DNA of 64,000 nt from Streptomyces catenulae (GCF_000718015.1 NZ_JODY01000010.1:124001-188000); one strand, 5' to 3'; shown: positions 41,027 to 49,888, counted from the stretch's first letter. Numbers and translations are program-made. Notes: a model not told the origin generated them from the sequence alone.

Positions 41027-41977
41027 TCACCGGCTCCCGCCGTCCGGGCGCTCGGCCGTGGAAAGATCCGCCGCTCCTTCCACCTCCTTGCCCGCCGTCT
41101 GCAGAGCGTTGACGGCCGCACGGATGGAGGGGCGGCGGTCCGCGTCCGCGCGCCAGATCGCGTAGACATGGCGGCGCATGGCGTGACCCACCGGCACCAC
41201 GCTCACCCCTTCCGGCACCGGACCACGCCCCAGCCGCGGTGCGACCGCTACCCCGAGACCGGCGGCGATCAGGGCGAGTTGGGTGTGGTGCTCCTCCGCC
41301 ATGTGCGCGATACGCGGCTCGATGCCCTTGCTGCGCAGGGTGAACATCAGCCAGTCGTGGCAGAACTCCCCCTGCGGCCAGGAGATCCAGGCGTCGTCGG
41401 AGAAATCCTCCAGCTCGACGGTGCGGCGGCGGGCCAACGCATGGTTCGAGGGCATGGCCACGTCCGCCGGATCGTCCAGCAGCGGAGCCTTGGCGAGACC
41501 GTCGGGCAGGGAGAGCGGGCGGTTGTACCAGTCCAGTACGACCGCGAGGTCGATGTCTCCGCGCACCACGCCCCGCACCGACTCGTCCGGCTCCATCTCC
41601 GTCAGGCGCGAGCGGAGCTGCGGGTGGGCTCGGCTCAGCCTCACGAGCGCGGGCGGGAAGAGTCCTCGGGCGGCGGTCGGAAAGGCACCGAGCCGAAGCT
41701 CCCCGACAGCTTGGCCGCGACGCGCCTCCAGCTCCGCCTCCGCCAACTCGACCTGGGAGAGGATCCGCGCCGCATGATCAGCGAGGAGACGGCCCGCGTC
41801 GGTCAGCCGGACACCGCGACCGTTCTTCGCCAGTAGTTGCTGCCCGGTCTCCCGCTCCAGCTTGGCGATCTGCTGGGAGACGGCCGATGTCGTCACATGC
41901 AGCCCTTCGGCCGCCGCGCTCACCGATCCGTGCCGCGCGACCGCGTTCAGCGTCCGGAGGCGATCAAGGTTCAACAT
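41027..41977 (-). CDS. LysR-family transcriptional regulator
   Basis: A 316-residue LysR protein: RLRTLNAVARHGSVSAAAEG and TTSAVSQQIAKLERETGQQLL in the DNA-binding domain, then a substrate-binding domain with FPTAARGLFPPAL. It is divergent from an EamA exporter gene with only 74 bases between the starts, the usual layout for a LysR regulator and its target. No ribosome site is visible before the ATG; TAGCAT seven bases upstream would fit a leaderless transcript. Confidence 0.88.
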   Translation of the reverse strand: MLNLDRLRTLNAVARHGSVSAAAEGLHVTTSAVSQQIAKLERETGQQLLAKNGRGVRLTDAGRLLADHAARILSQVELAEAELEARRGQAVGELRLGAFPTAARGLFPPALVRLSRAHPQLRSRLTEMEPDESVRGVVRGDIDLAVVLDWYNRPLSLPDGLAKAPLLDDPADVAMPSNHALARRRTVELEDFSDDAWISWPQGEFCHDWLMFTLRSKGIEPRIAHMAEEHHTQLALIAAGLGVAVAPRLGRGPVPEGVSVVPVGHAMRRHVYAIWRADADRRPSIRAAVNALQTAGKEVEGAADLSTAERPDGGSR

Positions 41978-42051
41978 GTAAGCAATGCTAAGCGATACCT
42001 CCCATACATTCTCGCTTGTGCTACGACGTTGGACGGCTCATCGTGGTGCGC
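41978..42051. promoter_or_regulatory. Divergent LysR/EamA promoter region
   Basis: TAAGC occurs twice, one helical turn apart (41979 and 41989), next to the LysR start, and the stretch is AT-richer than its surroundings. It should hold both promoters and a LysR site. Confidence 0.35.
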
Positions 42052-43173
42052 ATGAGCACCACCGCCTCCCGCGCGACGCGCACCGTCGCCCCTGCCTCCC
42101 CAGCTGCGCCCTCGCCCACCGGCTGGCGGCTGCGCTTCGCCGTTCTGGCCTTGGTCTGGGGCTTCAGCTTTCTCTTCATCAAGGTCGGTACGGAGGGCTT
42201 CGCGCCGCTCCAGGTGACGCTGGGCAGGGTGGCGAGCGGCGCCGCGGTACTGCTGGCCGTGCTCGTCGTGAAGCGCCAGCGGCTACCGCGTTCGGTCCGC
42301 ACCTGGGCGCATCTGGCGGTGGCGGCGCTCTTTCTGAACGCGCTCCCCTTCTCGCTCTTCGCCTTCGCGGAGCTGACCATCCCCTCCACACTGGCGGGGA
42401 TCTGCAACGCCACCTCACCGCTGTGGGGCATGGCCCTGTCGGTGGTCGCACTGTCCGAGGACCGCCCGACGCGCCGCCGGGTGGCCGGTCTGGGCGTGGG
42501 GTTCCTGGGCGTCCTAACCGTGCTGGGCGCCTGGCAGGGCTTCACGGGCACGGATCTGACGGGCACCGCGATGGCCCTCGGCGCCTCTCTGTGCTACCCG
42601 ATCGGCTGGATCTATGTGCGTCGCACGCTGGGCGGATCCCAGGATTCCCACCTCTCCGTCTCCAGCGCACAGCTGTTGCTGGCGACCGCACAGCTGGCGG
42701 TGGTCACACCGCTCTTCACCGGCGCGCCGACCTCCTTCCCCCTCTGGCCCGTGGTCTCCGTGATCGCGCTCGGCACGCTGGGCACCGGCTTCGCGTTCCT
42801 GCTGCAGTACGGTCTGGTCGCCGAGATCGGCCCCACCACCGCGCAGATGGTCACCTACTTCATTCCCGTGATCGCCACGGCCGCGGGGGTGGCGCTGTTG
42901 GGCGAGCAGCTCAGCTGGAACACGCCGGTCGGCGCCCTGATCGTGCTCGCCGGTGCCGCGCTCACCCAGAGCAAGCCGCGCCGCTCCGCCCCTTCCTCCG
43001 CCGTGGCTTCGGGCCCGGGCCCGTCCTCAACTCCTGCGCACGCCACGGAACGGGCCGACGCTGCCGTACAGGCCGACGTCCCCTCCGTCGATCTGCCCGT
43101 CGCACCACAATCCGGAGCGCCCGTCCCCCTTCCCGATGCGGCTCTGGCGGGTCGGACGCCGGAAGAGCACTGA
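42052..43173 (+). CDS. EamA/DMT-family transporter
   Basis: A 373-residue membrane protein with ten predicted membrane helices in two EamA repeats (about 28-150 and 165-295). Examples are FAVLALVWGFSFLFIKVGTE at the first helix and TTAQMVTYFIPVIATAAGV at the ninth. It ends with an unusually long hydrophilic tail of about 65 residues rich in Ala, Pro and Ser. Family members export amino acids or metabolites. ATG 42052 was chosen because the fold begins shortly after; upstream in-frame ATG 42016 would overlap the regulatory region. Probably controlled by the divergent LysR regulator. Confidence 0.84.
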   Translation: MSTTASRATRTVAPASPAAPSPTGWRLRFAVLALVWGFSFLFIKVGTEGFAPLQVTLGRVASGAAVLLAVLVVKRQRLPRSVRTWAHLAVAALFLNALPFSLFAFAELTIPSTLAGICNATSPLWGMALSVVALSEDRPTRRRVAGLGVGFLGVLTVLGAWQGFTGTDLTGTAMALGASLCYPIGWIYVRRTLGGSQDSHLSVSSAQLLLATAQLAVVTPLFTGAPTSFPLWPVVSVIALGTLGTGFAFLLQYGLVAEIGPTTAQMVTYFIPVIATAAGVALLGEQLSWNTPVGALIVLAGAALTQSKPRRSAPSSAVASGPGPSSTPAHATERADAAVQADVPSVDLPVAPQSGAPVPLPDAALAGRTPEEH

Positions 43174-43185
43174 CCGGTGACCCGA

Positions 43186-43252
43186 CGGCCGGACCGCGTC
43201 CGTCCGGCCGCCTCGCCCACATCCGAGGGGCCGCCTTCGTGCGACCCCTCGG
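43186..43252. terminator. Tandem hairpins between convergent EamA and MocR genes
   Basis: CGGCCGGAC/GTCCGGCCG (43186-43194 and 43202-43210) and CCGAGGGG/CCCCTCGG (43223-43230 and 43245-43252) form two perfect stems between the two stop codons, one serving each direction. Confidence 0.6.
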
Positions 43253-44584
43253 TCATTCGTAGCGCCGCGCCTCTCCGAAGCCGACGGCAGCCACGACCGC
43301 CTCGGCCAACGGCTCGATGTCGACCGAGGTCAGACCCGAGATCGTGATGCGGATCGCGGGTGGCGACTGCAGACGGAAGCGCGCACCGGGCGCCACCGCC
43401 CATCCGGCGTGCAAGAGGCGGGCGACCGCCCCCGTCTCATCGGGCACCGGAACCCACACGTTCATGCCGCTCCGGCCGCAGGCGGGCACCCCGCGCACCG
43501 CCAGCGCGCGTATCAGAGCGTTCCGTCGCTCGGCGTACGCCGCGGCCACCACCGCAGGATCGACGGCGGAACTCCGCCACAGATGGGCCACGGTGTCCTG
43601 GAGAAGGTGGCTCACCCACCCCGGTCCGAGACGCTGTCTGCCGCGGACCCGGTCCACGGTCGTCGGATCGCCGGTCATGACCGCCAGGCGCAGGTCCGGG
43701 CCGTACGCCTTGGCCGTCGAGCGCACCAGCATCCAGTGGTCGGTGACGCCCGCGAGCGGGTGGAGGGGGAGGTCGACGATGCCGTGGCCGTGGTCGTCCT
43801 CGATCAGCAGGATTCCGGGGTGTGCCGCCAGCAGGCTCCGCAACTCGGCGGAGCGCGCCCGGCTCACGGCCGCTCCGGTGGGGTTCTGCGCCCGGTCGGT
43901 GACGACGACGGCCCGGGCTCCCTGGTCGAGTGCCCGCGCCAACTCCGCGGCCAGCGGCCCCTCGTCGTCGACGGCAACCGGGACGGACCGGAGACCGAGC
44001 GCCGGTATGAGGTCCAGCAGGCTGCCCCAGCCCGGGTCCTCCACCGCCACCGTGTCGCCCGGCCGGAGGTGCACGGCGAGCGTGCGCTCGATGGCGTCGA
44101 GCGCACCGCTGGTCAGCGCTATCGGCCCGGCCGGAACGCCGTCCTCGGCCAGCGCAGCGAGGGCCATTTCCTCAAGGGCACCGTCCACCGGCGGCGCACC
44201 GTAGAGCACCGGCCGCCCCGCACTGCGCGCCGCGGCAGCCGCCACTGCCTCACCCCAGGGCGGCAGAAGCGCCGTGTCGGGGTTTCCGGCGGAGGCGTCC
44301 CGGACGCCCGGCGGCACCTCGACCCGGATCGCATCGCGCGCCGTGCTCGCGGGCCGCGGGCGCACCCGACTGCCGCGCCGCCCGGCCGTCTCGATCACTC
44401 CACGGTCCCGCAGCGTGCGGTACGCGGCGGCGACCGTATTCGGATTCACCTCCAGATAGACGGCCAACTCCCGCAGCGGAGGCAGGACTTCGCCCGGCTG
44501 GAGTCCACCGTCGCCGACGGCCCGTTCAACGCTGGCGGCAATTTCCGATGCGCGCCGCCCTTCGATCCGATACTCTTCTAGCAC
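43253..44584 (-). CDS. MocR-type GntR/aminotransferase regulator
   Basis: A 443-residue fusion: an N-terminal GntR winged helix (about 10-75, LPPLRELAVYLEVNPNTVAAAY) joined to a fold-type-I aminotransferase domain with EDPGWGSLLDL, TDRAQNPTGAAV, LIEDDHGHGI and the PLP Lys in RSTAKAYGPDLRLA. MocR proteins sense PLP or amino-acid adducts and control vitamin B6 or amino-acid genes. It is divergent from an FMN-binding (PPOX-fold) gene with a 12-base palindrome in the tiny gap. This suggests regulation of that gene and the PaiB-like gene after it. Start GTG 44584. Confidence 0.87.
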   Translation of the reverse strand: MLEEYRIEGRRASEIAASVERAVGDGGLQPGEVLPPLRELAVYLEVNPNTVAAAYRTLRDRGVIETAGRRGSRVRPRPASTARDAIRVEVPPGVRDASAGNPDTALLPPWGEAVAAAAARSAGRPVLYGAPPVDGALEEMALAALAEDGVPAGPIALTSGALDAIERTLAVHLRPGDTVAVEDPGWGSLLDLIPALGLRSVPVAVDDEGPLAAELARALDQGARAVVVTDRAQNPTGAAVSRARSAELRSLLAAHPGILLIEDDHGHGIVDLPLHPLAGVTDHWMLVRSTAKAYGPDLRLAVMTGDPTTVDRVRGRQRLGPGWVSHLLQDTVAHLWRSSAVDPAVVAAAYAERRNALIRALAVRGVPACGRSGMNVWVPVPDETGAVARLLHAGWAVAPGARFRLQSPPAIRITISGLTSVDIEPLAEAVVAAVGFGEARRYE

Positions 44585-44619
44585 AAAGTTGATTATGCAC
44601 TAGTGCAATGGAGTTGGCA
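44585..44619. promoter_or_regulatory. MocR/PPOX divergent promoter with palindrome
   Basis: TGCACTAGTGCA (44596-44607) is a perfect 12-base palindrome in the 35 bases between the two divergent starts. On the minus strand CATAAT lies seven bases before the GTG, implying a leaderless MocR mRNA. Confidence 0.5.
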
Positions 44620-45348
44620 ATGTCCCAGACCCCGTCGCGCCGCCGCCCGCAGATCCCCTCGCCGGGTACGGACGCCCCCTCTTCCGGAGGTGCCCCCTCG
44701 GAGTACGTACCGACCGAGCGGACCGTTCCCACCCGGTCCGCCGAGCGTGCCGCCTACGACCGGGAGACCGTCCACGCGATCCTCGACGAGGGATACGTCT
44801 GCCATCTGGGGTTCGTGCGGGACGGCGCCCCGGTCGTTCTGCCCACGCTCTACGGCAGGGTCGGCGACCGCCTCTACCTGCACGGTTCAACAGGTTCCCG
44901 ACCGCTGCGGGCGGCCGGTCAGCCGGATCCCGGCCTCGCGGTCTGTGTCACGGTGACGCATGTGGACGGCCTGGTGCTGGCGAAGTCCGCGTTCCACCAC
45001 TCCATCAACTACCGCAGCGTGGTCGTCCACGGCACCGCCCACCAGGTCACCGACCCCGAGGAGAAGACCGCGGCCCTCGACGCCCTCGTCGACCACGTCC
45101 TCCCCGGCAGGTCCGCCGATTCCCGCCCGGGTAACACCAAGGAGCTGGCCGCCACCGCCGTCATCCGGCTCGATCTGCGGGAGGTCTCGGCGAAGATCCG
45201 CACCGGCGGCCCGAACGACGAGCCCGAGGACCTGGCACTCCCCCACTGGGCAGGCGTGCTTCCCGTGGCCCCTGTGTACGGCACACCCATACCGGCGGAT
45301 TCCCAGGGCCCGGCCATTCCCGAGCCGGCGTATCTCACCGCGCGATAG
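44620..45348 (+). CDS. PPOX-class FMN-binding protein
   Basis: A 242-residue split-barrel protein. After a disordered N-terminus of about 40 residues, RAAYDRETVHAILDEGYVCH and LGFVRDGAPVVLPTLYGRVG define the FMN-binding fold, followed by SAFHHSINYRSVVVHG. These match the pyridoxamine phosphate oxidase-related family associated with MocR regulators in actinobacteria. An ATG 12 bases upstream exists, but GGAG positioned six bases before 44620 supports this start. The product may act on a flavin- or PLP-linked small molecule; the substrate is unknown. Confidence 0.83.
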   Translation: MSQTPSRRRPQIPSPGTDAPSSGGAPSEYVPTERTVPTRSAERAAYDRETVHAILDEGYVCHLGFVRDGAPVVLPTLYGRVGDRLYLHGSTGSRPLRAAGQPDPGLAVCVTVTHVDGLVLAKSAFHHSINYRSVVVHGTAHQVTDPEEKTAALDALVDHVLPGRSADSRPGNTKELAATAVIRLDLREVSAKIRTGGPNDEPEDLALPHWAGVLPVAPVYGTPIPADSQGPAIPEPAYLTAR

Positions 45349-45357
45349 GAGCCTTCC

Positions 45358-46017
45358 GTGCTGATTCACCCGTGGGACGCCCCGACCGACGACGGCGAAT
45401 GGCAACACTGGCTCGCCGGTCACGACTTCGGCCAGCTGGCGGTCAACGGCCCGCCGGGCGCGCCGCCGTTCGTCCAGCCGATGCACTTCGCCTACACGCC
45501 CGGAAGCGGTCAGATCGTCACCCATCTCGCCCGACCGAATCCGATCTGGCCCGCGCTGGAAGCGGCACCGACCGTGCTGTTGAGCGTGGTCGACGACTAC
45601 ACCTTCATCCCCGGCCCGTGGCAGGCCGCCGAGGACGAGCCGCCCGAACACGGCGTCCCCACGAGTTTCTACGCTGCCGTGCAACTCACCTGTCACGCCC
45701 ACATCGTGGACGCCCCGGAAGCCAAGGCCGTACTGCTGCAACGGCAGATGGATCACTTCCAACCCGAGGGCGGCTCCGCGCCGGTCGCCGCCGATCAGGC
45801 GCCGTACGGCCGTCAGCTGGCGGGAATCCGGGGGCTGCTCCTGGAGATCCAGGAGGTGCGGGCCAAATTCAAGTACGCCGGAAAGCGGTCCGAGGCGGTC
45901 CAGCAGCGGATATCCGATCGGCTGGCGGAGCGGAACGCTCCCGGGGACGCCGCTGCCCGCGTCCACCAGCAACGCCGCCTCGCCGCCGCTCGCGAGGGGC
46001 AGGGCCGGACGCCATGA
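45358..46017 (+). CDS. PaiB-family FMN-binding protein
   Basis: A 219-residue protein. LIHPWDAPTDDGEWQHWLAG, FVQPMHFAY, the EHGVPTSFYAAVQLTCHA segment and a C-terminal helical GKRSEAVQQRISDRL match the FMN-binding negative-regulator (PaiB) family. Bacillus PaiB affects protease and sporulation genes, but most homologues are probably FMN enzymes. It starts (GTG) nine bases after the preceding PPOX gene with AGGAG before it, so the two form an operon under the MocR regulator. Confidence 0.85.
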   Translation: MLIHPWDAPTDDGEWQHWLAGHDFGQLAVNGPPGAPPFVQPMHFAYTPGSGQIVTHLARPNPIWPALEAAPTVLLSVVDDYTFIPGPWQAAEDEPPEHGVPTSFYAAVQLTCHAHIVDAPEAKAVLLQRQMDHFQPEGGSAPVAADQAPYGRQLAGIRGLLLEIQEVRAKFKYAGKRSEAVQQRISDRLAERNAPGDAAARVHQQRRLAAAREGQGRTP

Positions 46018-46078
46018 GCTGCCCGCGCTCCGCGCCGACGGCAAGCAGGCCGGGGCGCGGCAGCCGGTAAGGCGATAC

Positions 46079-46101
46079 GGCCGTCGCCCCGGGCGACGGC
46101 C
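46079..46101. terminator. Compact hairpin between PaiB and EamA genes
   Basis: GGCCGTCGCCC (46079-46089) and GGGCGACGGCC (46091-46101) are perfectly complementary. With minimal loop bases it forms a long stem between the two convergent genes. Confidence 0.5.
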
Positions 46102-46122
46102 CGCTCCACCAACAGCCGGCGG

Positions 46123-47232
46123 TTACCGGTGCCCGCGCTCTCCTGCCCTGTCCACGTCGCCGGTGGTCACGGCTCCGGACGACCCGGCGACCACAGTGGT
46201 CTCCTCCGCGCCTCCAGCCGTCGGCGTCGACGACTGTGCGATGAAGGCCCCGACCAGCACCACAACGCCGCCGAAGATCTGCGGAGGGGAGAGATGCTCA
46301 CCCAGCAGCACCCAGGCCAGCACCGTCGCGATCACCGCTTCCAGACAGGCCAGCACACCGGCCACCTGCGGCGACAGTCGACGGATGGACACCACACCGG
46401 TGAGATAGGCGAGCACGGTCGCGACCAGCACGATCCAGGCGAGCAACAGCACGGCGGGGACACGGGTGCCGTTCATCGAGGTCGTTCCGCCGAGCACCGA
46501 CCACGCCATGCCCCAGGGCCGGGCGATCACGGTGAGGACGACGGTGCCGATCAGCAGCCCGTAGGCGACGACGCCGAGCGGATCGACGGTGTCCTCGCCG
46601 TCGGTCCCATGGTCCGAGAGAACGAAGTAGCCGACCTGGCAGCAGGCGGCGCCGAGGGCGAGAACGAGCCCGAGCGCATCGATGCTGAGGCCGGACCACA
46701 CCTCGACCACGCAGGCCAGACCGCCGACGGCAAGGACCACGCCGATCGCGGCGGCACGGGTGACCGGCCGCTTCTGTACGAAGCGGACCCAGCCGAGCAC
46801 CAGGGCAGGCGCCAGATACTCGATGAGGAGCGCGACGCCGACGGGGATGCGGGAGAGAGCCGCGAAGTAGCACGCCTGGACGCCCGCGACGGCGAGCAGC
46901 CCGAATCCCACGAGCAGCCCGGGGCGGCGCCGGACCAGGGAGCGGTGGCGCCAGGCGACGGGAAGCATCACCAAGGTGGCGCCCGCGACGCGGAGCCAGG
47001 TGACGTGCAGGGGGTCCAGTCCCGCCTCGATCAAGGGTTTGGCGGCAACTCCGGAGCCACCGAAGGCAACGGCCGAAAGCAGGGCGAGGGCCAGGCTCAT
47101 CCCGCGCCCCGAGGTGGTCTGGGGCCCTTCCGCCCCAGGGGCGGGGGTGTGCGCGGACGGTGCCGCGGCACCGTGAGTGGCCTGCCCCGGCCGGGCGTTC
47201 GTGGCGGCGGGGCTCCCCGAAGACGCGTGCAT
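46123..47232 (-). CDS. EamA/RhtA-like DMT transporter
   Basis: Up to 369 residues with ten membrane helices in two EamA repeats. GMSLALALLSAVAFGGSGVA opens the first helix, and LLGEHLSPPQIFGGVVVLVG is the typical end of repeat two. The first 44 residues are hydrophilic; an internal ATG at 47100 sits exactly before helix one and could be the real start. Probably exports an amino acid or a small metabolite. It is transcribed toward the PaiB-like gene and separated from it by a hairpin. Confidence 0.82.
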   Translation of the reverse strand: MHASSGSPAATNARPGQATHGAAAPSAHTPAPGAEGPQTTSGRGMSLALALLSAVAFGGSGVAAKPLIEAGLDPLHVTWLRVAGATLVMLPVAWRHRSLVRRRPGLLVGFGLLAVAGVQACYFAALSRIPVGVALLIEYLAPALVLGWVRFVQKRPVTRAAAIGVVLAVGGLACVVEVWSGLSIDALGLVLALGAACCQVGYFVLSDHGTDGEDTVDPLGVVAYGLLIGTVVLTVIARPWGMAWSVLGGTTSMNGTRVPAVLLLAWIVLVATVLAYLTGVVSIRRLSPQVAGVLACLEAVIATVLAWVLLGEHLSPPQIFGGVVVLVGAFIAQSSTPTAGGAEETTVVAGSSGAVTTGDVDRAGERGHR

Positions 47233-47318
47233 CGGGTCATCATGACAGCCGCCATCAGCGGAGTCACCCGTTACCGGCTTTCCGTCTCCCGGTCCGCCGA
47301 GTAGCCTTCAGCGGGTCA

Positions 47319-47807
47319 TCACCCCAGGTCGGCGGTTTGTCCGTCCAGGCGGGCCGCGAGTAGTGCGGTGTCGACGGAGGCCCGGCGCAGCACCTCGACG
47401 GCACGGGACTCGGGATCGTCCACCAAGGCGGCCAGCAGATCCAGGCATCCCGCGCGGAGGGCGTAGCGGGCATGTGCGCGGTCGAGGGCGCCGTCCATGG
47501 CGGCGGCCGCGGCGGGCGACCATCCCGGTACGCCGCCCTCGGCCACCACGGGTACCGCGCCGGAATCCTCGACGGTGCCGTGCCACTGGAGTCCGTAGCC
47601 GATGCTGCGCTGGACGAGGTAGCCGAGGAGGCGGGCGATCTGGGGCGGCCCGCCGTCGAAGGCGTCCCGTACGGCGGGGTCCCACTCCAGCAGACCGTGC
47701 AGCAGGTGCGCGGTGTCGACCTGACGATCGCCGTCCCGTGTGGCCCGTCGGCGGGCAGCGGATATCACCGACGCCAGCTCAACGGTGAGCTGTGCGTCCA
47801 TATCCAC
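47319..47807 (-). CDS. Clp N-terminal (ClpN) repeat protein
   Basis: About 162 residues, all helical. LTVELASVISAARRRATRDG followed by VDTAHLLHGLLEWDP, and later ALDRAHARYALRAGCLDLLA, are the two Clp amino-terminal repeats (the ClpC-type substrate/adaptor-binding domain). There is no AAA+ module, so it is a free-standing ClpN protein, which may act as an adaptor or decoy for ClpC, but the role is unknown. GTG 47807 is taken with GGAGG upstream; ATG 47801 is the alternative. Confidence 0.78.
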   Translation of the reverse strand: MDMDAQLTVELASVISAARRRATRDGDRQVDTAHLLHGLLEWDPAVRDAFDGGPPQIARLLGYLVQRSIGYGLQWHGTVEDSGAVPVVAEGGVPGWSPAAAAAMDGALDRAHARYALRAGCLDLLAALVDDPESRAVEVLRRASVDTALLAARLDGQTADLG

Positions 47808-48260
47808 CCGCGCGGGGACCTCCCCGCCGCTGTTCGCAGCACGGTATTGCACATCTACCACCCCACCAGCCACGAAAGGCCCGGGCATCCCCGGCGGGAA
47901 GCATTTGCGCATCCCACCATGGTTGGGGAGAAGCCCGACCCTTCTCCTCCGTAAGGAGGAGAAGGGGATGCCGCATGGGCGAAATATCCAGGCTTCCCCC
48001 TTCTTCACCGGAAAGCCCGAGCTGTCGATTCCCGGCATTCCCCCGAAGCGGGTCCCGAGGGGGCCGTCCCTGGCGGCGCCCGTCGTGGCGTCCCACCGCA
48101 TGAATCCCGCGAGCGCCCATGGCACCGCACCTCTCCGGAAGCGCAAGAGGAGGCTTGTCGGCCCGTTGACATTGACGAGCCATCAGCCTTGAAGGTTGCG
48201 GTCGGCGCCGATACGTTCCGCGGACCCGTCAGGCATGTCGTCACCTAAAGGGGTGGTCGT
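47808..48260. other. Divergent intergenic region with strong hairpin
   Basis: This 453-base gap between the divergent ClpN and SRPBCC genes has no convincing gene. It contains the hairpin at 47939-47966 and TTGACA at 48164-48169 on the plus strand, but no good -10 follows at the right distance. Confidence 0.5.
47939..47966. terminator. 12-bp hairpin with GTAA loop
   Basis: CCCTTCTCCTCC-GTAA-GGAGGAGAAGGG is a perfect stem with a stable tetraloop. It lies in the divergent promoter region, upstream of both genes, so it may be a 5'-UTR structure (it contains a ribosome-site-like GGAGG) rather than a terminator. Confidence 0.4.
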
Positions 48261-48689
48261 ATGGCCGCAGTCACCGCGCAGGCCCGCATCGAGGCTCCGG
48301 CCGGGCCGATCTGGGAGCAGCTCACCGACTTCGACCACTACGGCCGGTGGAACGCCACGCACACCGGCTTCCCCCAGGGCGGACCGGACCCCCTGCGGGT
48401 GGGTGCGGAGTACGAGGAGAACATGAAGCTGATGGGCTTCCCGGCCGAGGTCCACTGGACGGTGCGGGAACTGCTGCCGGAACGACTGCTGGAGATCCGG
48501 GGCAAGGGTCCGATGGGCGTGACGCTGACGATGCGGTACGCGCTGGAGCCCGACGGCGAGGCGACGACGGTGCGTATCGACGGCGAGTTCACCGGCGCCG
48601 CGGTGTCCTTGATGGCCGCGAAGCTCAAGGCTTCCGCGAGTACGGCACTGGAGAGCTCACTCCACGAACTCGCAGCGCTCGTGGCCTGA
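48261..48689 (+). CDS. SRPBCC-family protein (polyketide cyclase/dehydrase-like)
   Basis: A 142-residue START/Bet-v1-like fold: TAQARIEAPAGPIWEQLTDF at the first strand/helix, a central cavity with FPAEVHWTVRELLPERLLEI, and a long C-terminal helix starting at SLMAAKLKASAS. Such proteins bind hydrophobic ligands; most single-domain copies in Streptomyces are of unknown role. AAAGGGG precedes the ATG. It is followed by a hairpin and a convergent PadR gene. Confidence 0.82.
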   Translation: MAAVTAQARIEAPAGPIWEQLTDFDHYGRWNATHTGFPQGGPDPLRVGAEYEENMKLMGFPAEVHWTVRELLPERLLEIRGKGPMGVTLTMRYALEPDGEATTVRIDGEFTGAAVSLMAAKLKASASTALESSLHELAALVA

Positions 48690-48725
48690 CGGACCCCGTT
48701 GAGCGCGCCGTGAAGCGTGGCGCAG

Positions 48726-48757
48726 CCCCGGCGCGCGGCCGCCCCTGTGCGCCGGGG
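48726..48757. terminator. Terminator between SRPBCC and PadR genes
   Basis: CCCCGGCGC (48726-48734) and GCGCCGGGG (48749-48757) form a perfect 9-bp stem with a 14-base loop between two convergent genes. Confidence 0.55.
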
Positions 48758-48801
48758 GCGAAGTTCCGCACGCCGGGGCGGGAACCGCGCGCCCTCGGCC
48801 G

Positions 48802-49464
48802 TCAGTCCTCCTCGGCGAGGATCAGGTACAGCTCCTTCCGTGCCTTGTTGACCACCGCCATCGCCTTTTCCCGCTGCTCAGGGGTGCCGGTGGCCCAGAC
48901 CTGCCGGAAGGCGTCGACGAGACCGCCACCGGCCTTCCGGATCTCGTTCATGGCCTCCCAGTCGACGCCACGCCCCGCGTCCTCCCAGGGAGCGTCGGGC
49001 CCACCGTCGGCTTCGGTACGCCCCTCCTCCGTCAGGGAGAAGAGCTTCTTCCCTCCCTCGGAGGCGCTGGCGATCAGGCCCTCGTCCTCCAGGAGCTGGA
49101 GGGTCGGGTAGACCGAGCCGGGGCTGGGCTTCCAGGCTCCGCCGCTGCGCTCGGCGATCTCCTGGATCATCTCGTAGCCGTGCATCGGGCGATCCTTGAG
49201 CAGCGCGAGGATCGAAGCGCGCACGTCGCCGCGGCGGGCGCGGCCACGCGGTCCGCCACGCCCCCGACCGCCGCCGAATTGCGGCCCGCCGAAGGGTGGC
49301 CCGAAGGGGCCGAAGGCGCGGCGGCCCTCGAACCGCTCACCGAAGCCGCCGAAGCCGCCCGGCTCGCCGTGGCCGTGGCCACCGGGACCGCCAGGGCGAC
49401 CGCCGCCCCAGGGGCCGCGCCCGAAGCCGTGTTCCTGTCCGTGTCCATGTCCATGGGGTCGCAT
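48802..49464 (-). CDS. PadR-family regulator with Gly/His-rich N-terminus
   Basis: A 220-residue regulator. The first 75 residues are a low-complexity Gly/His/Phe/Arg tract (for example HGHGHGQEHGFGRG). The winged helix follows: VRASILALLKDRPMHGYEMI and SPGSVYPTLQLLEDEGLI are the PadR hallmarks. The C-terminus is a dimerising helix. The Gly-rich arm is common in actinobacterial PadR proteins and could bind metal or RNA, though this is not shown. A CGATATATCG palindrome lies upstream, the kind of site this group binds, so it is probably autoregulated. Confidence 0.88.
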   Translation of the reverse strand: MRPHGHGHGQEHGFGRGPWGGGRPGGPGGHGHGEPGGFGGFGERFEGRRAFGPFGPPFGGPQFGGGRGRGGPRGRARRGDVRASILALLKDRPMHGYEMIQEIAERSGGAWKPSPGSVYPTLQLLEDEGLIASASEGGKKLFSLTEEGRTEADGGPDAPWEDAGRGVDWEAMNEIRKAGGGLVDAFRQVWATGTPEQREKAMAVVNKARKELYLILAEED

Positions 49465-49546
49465 GGGGATGTCCTTTCGTCAGCCGACGGCCCGATGGCC
49501 TGCCGGATGTCGGCCAATCTTCCATTGACCGATCGCGATGCGTCAA

Positions 49547-49556
49547 CGATATATCG
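49547..49556. promoter_or_regulatory. PadR-type operator palindrome
   Basis: CGATATATCG is a perfect 10-base palindrome 83 bases upstream of the padR start, next to TTGAC on the minus strand, in one of the few AT-rich spots here. Confidence 0.5.
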
Positions 49557-49888
49557 CTACTGTTCGTTCGGCAAGGACTCTCGCCGACGGCCGCCGCTCG
49601 ATCGGTAGCCCGGCGCAGCGGAGGCGACGCCCCGAAGGCGAAGGGACGGCTGTACGTCTCATGCGAACCGGTCGCCCCGACGCCGACGGCCAGCCGGCCA
49701 GCCGGCCAGGGCGGAGGTAGCCGATGCCGACCTCTCGCCTCGTCGGGGCCGCCTACGCGCCTCCGACGGAGCGAGCAATCCCCCAGGTACACGGAACCCT
49801 CGCCGCCCAGGTCAACGTCTCGACAGCAGACCAATTTTTCGGAATTGGCCCTGATCTGTGTCGGAGTGGGTGTCCTAGGGTCCTCCGC
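49557..49888. other. Intergenic region before the PhzF gene
   Basis: This gap of about 330 bases holds no convincing gene. GGCCAGCC-type units are repeated three times at about 49690-49713. CCAATT-TTTCGG-AATTGG (49833-49850) is a perfect inverted repeat about 40 bases before the PhzF-family start and could be an operator. Confidence 0.45.
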
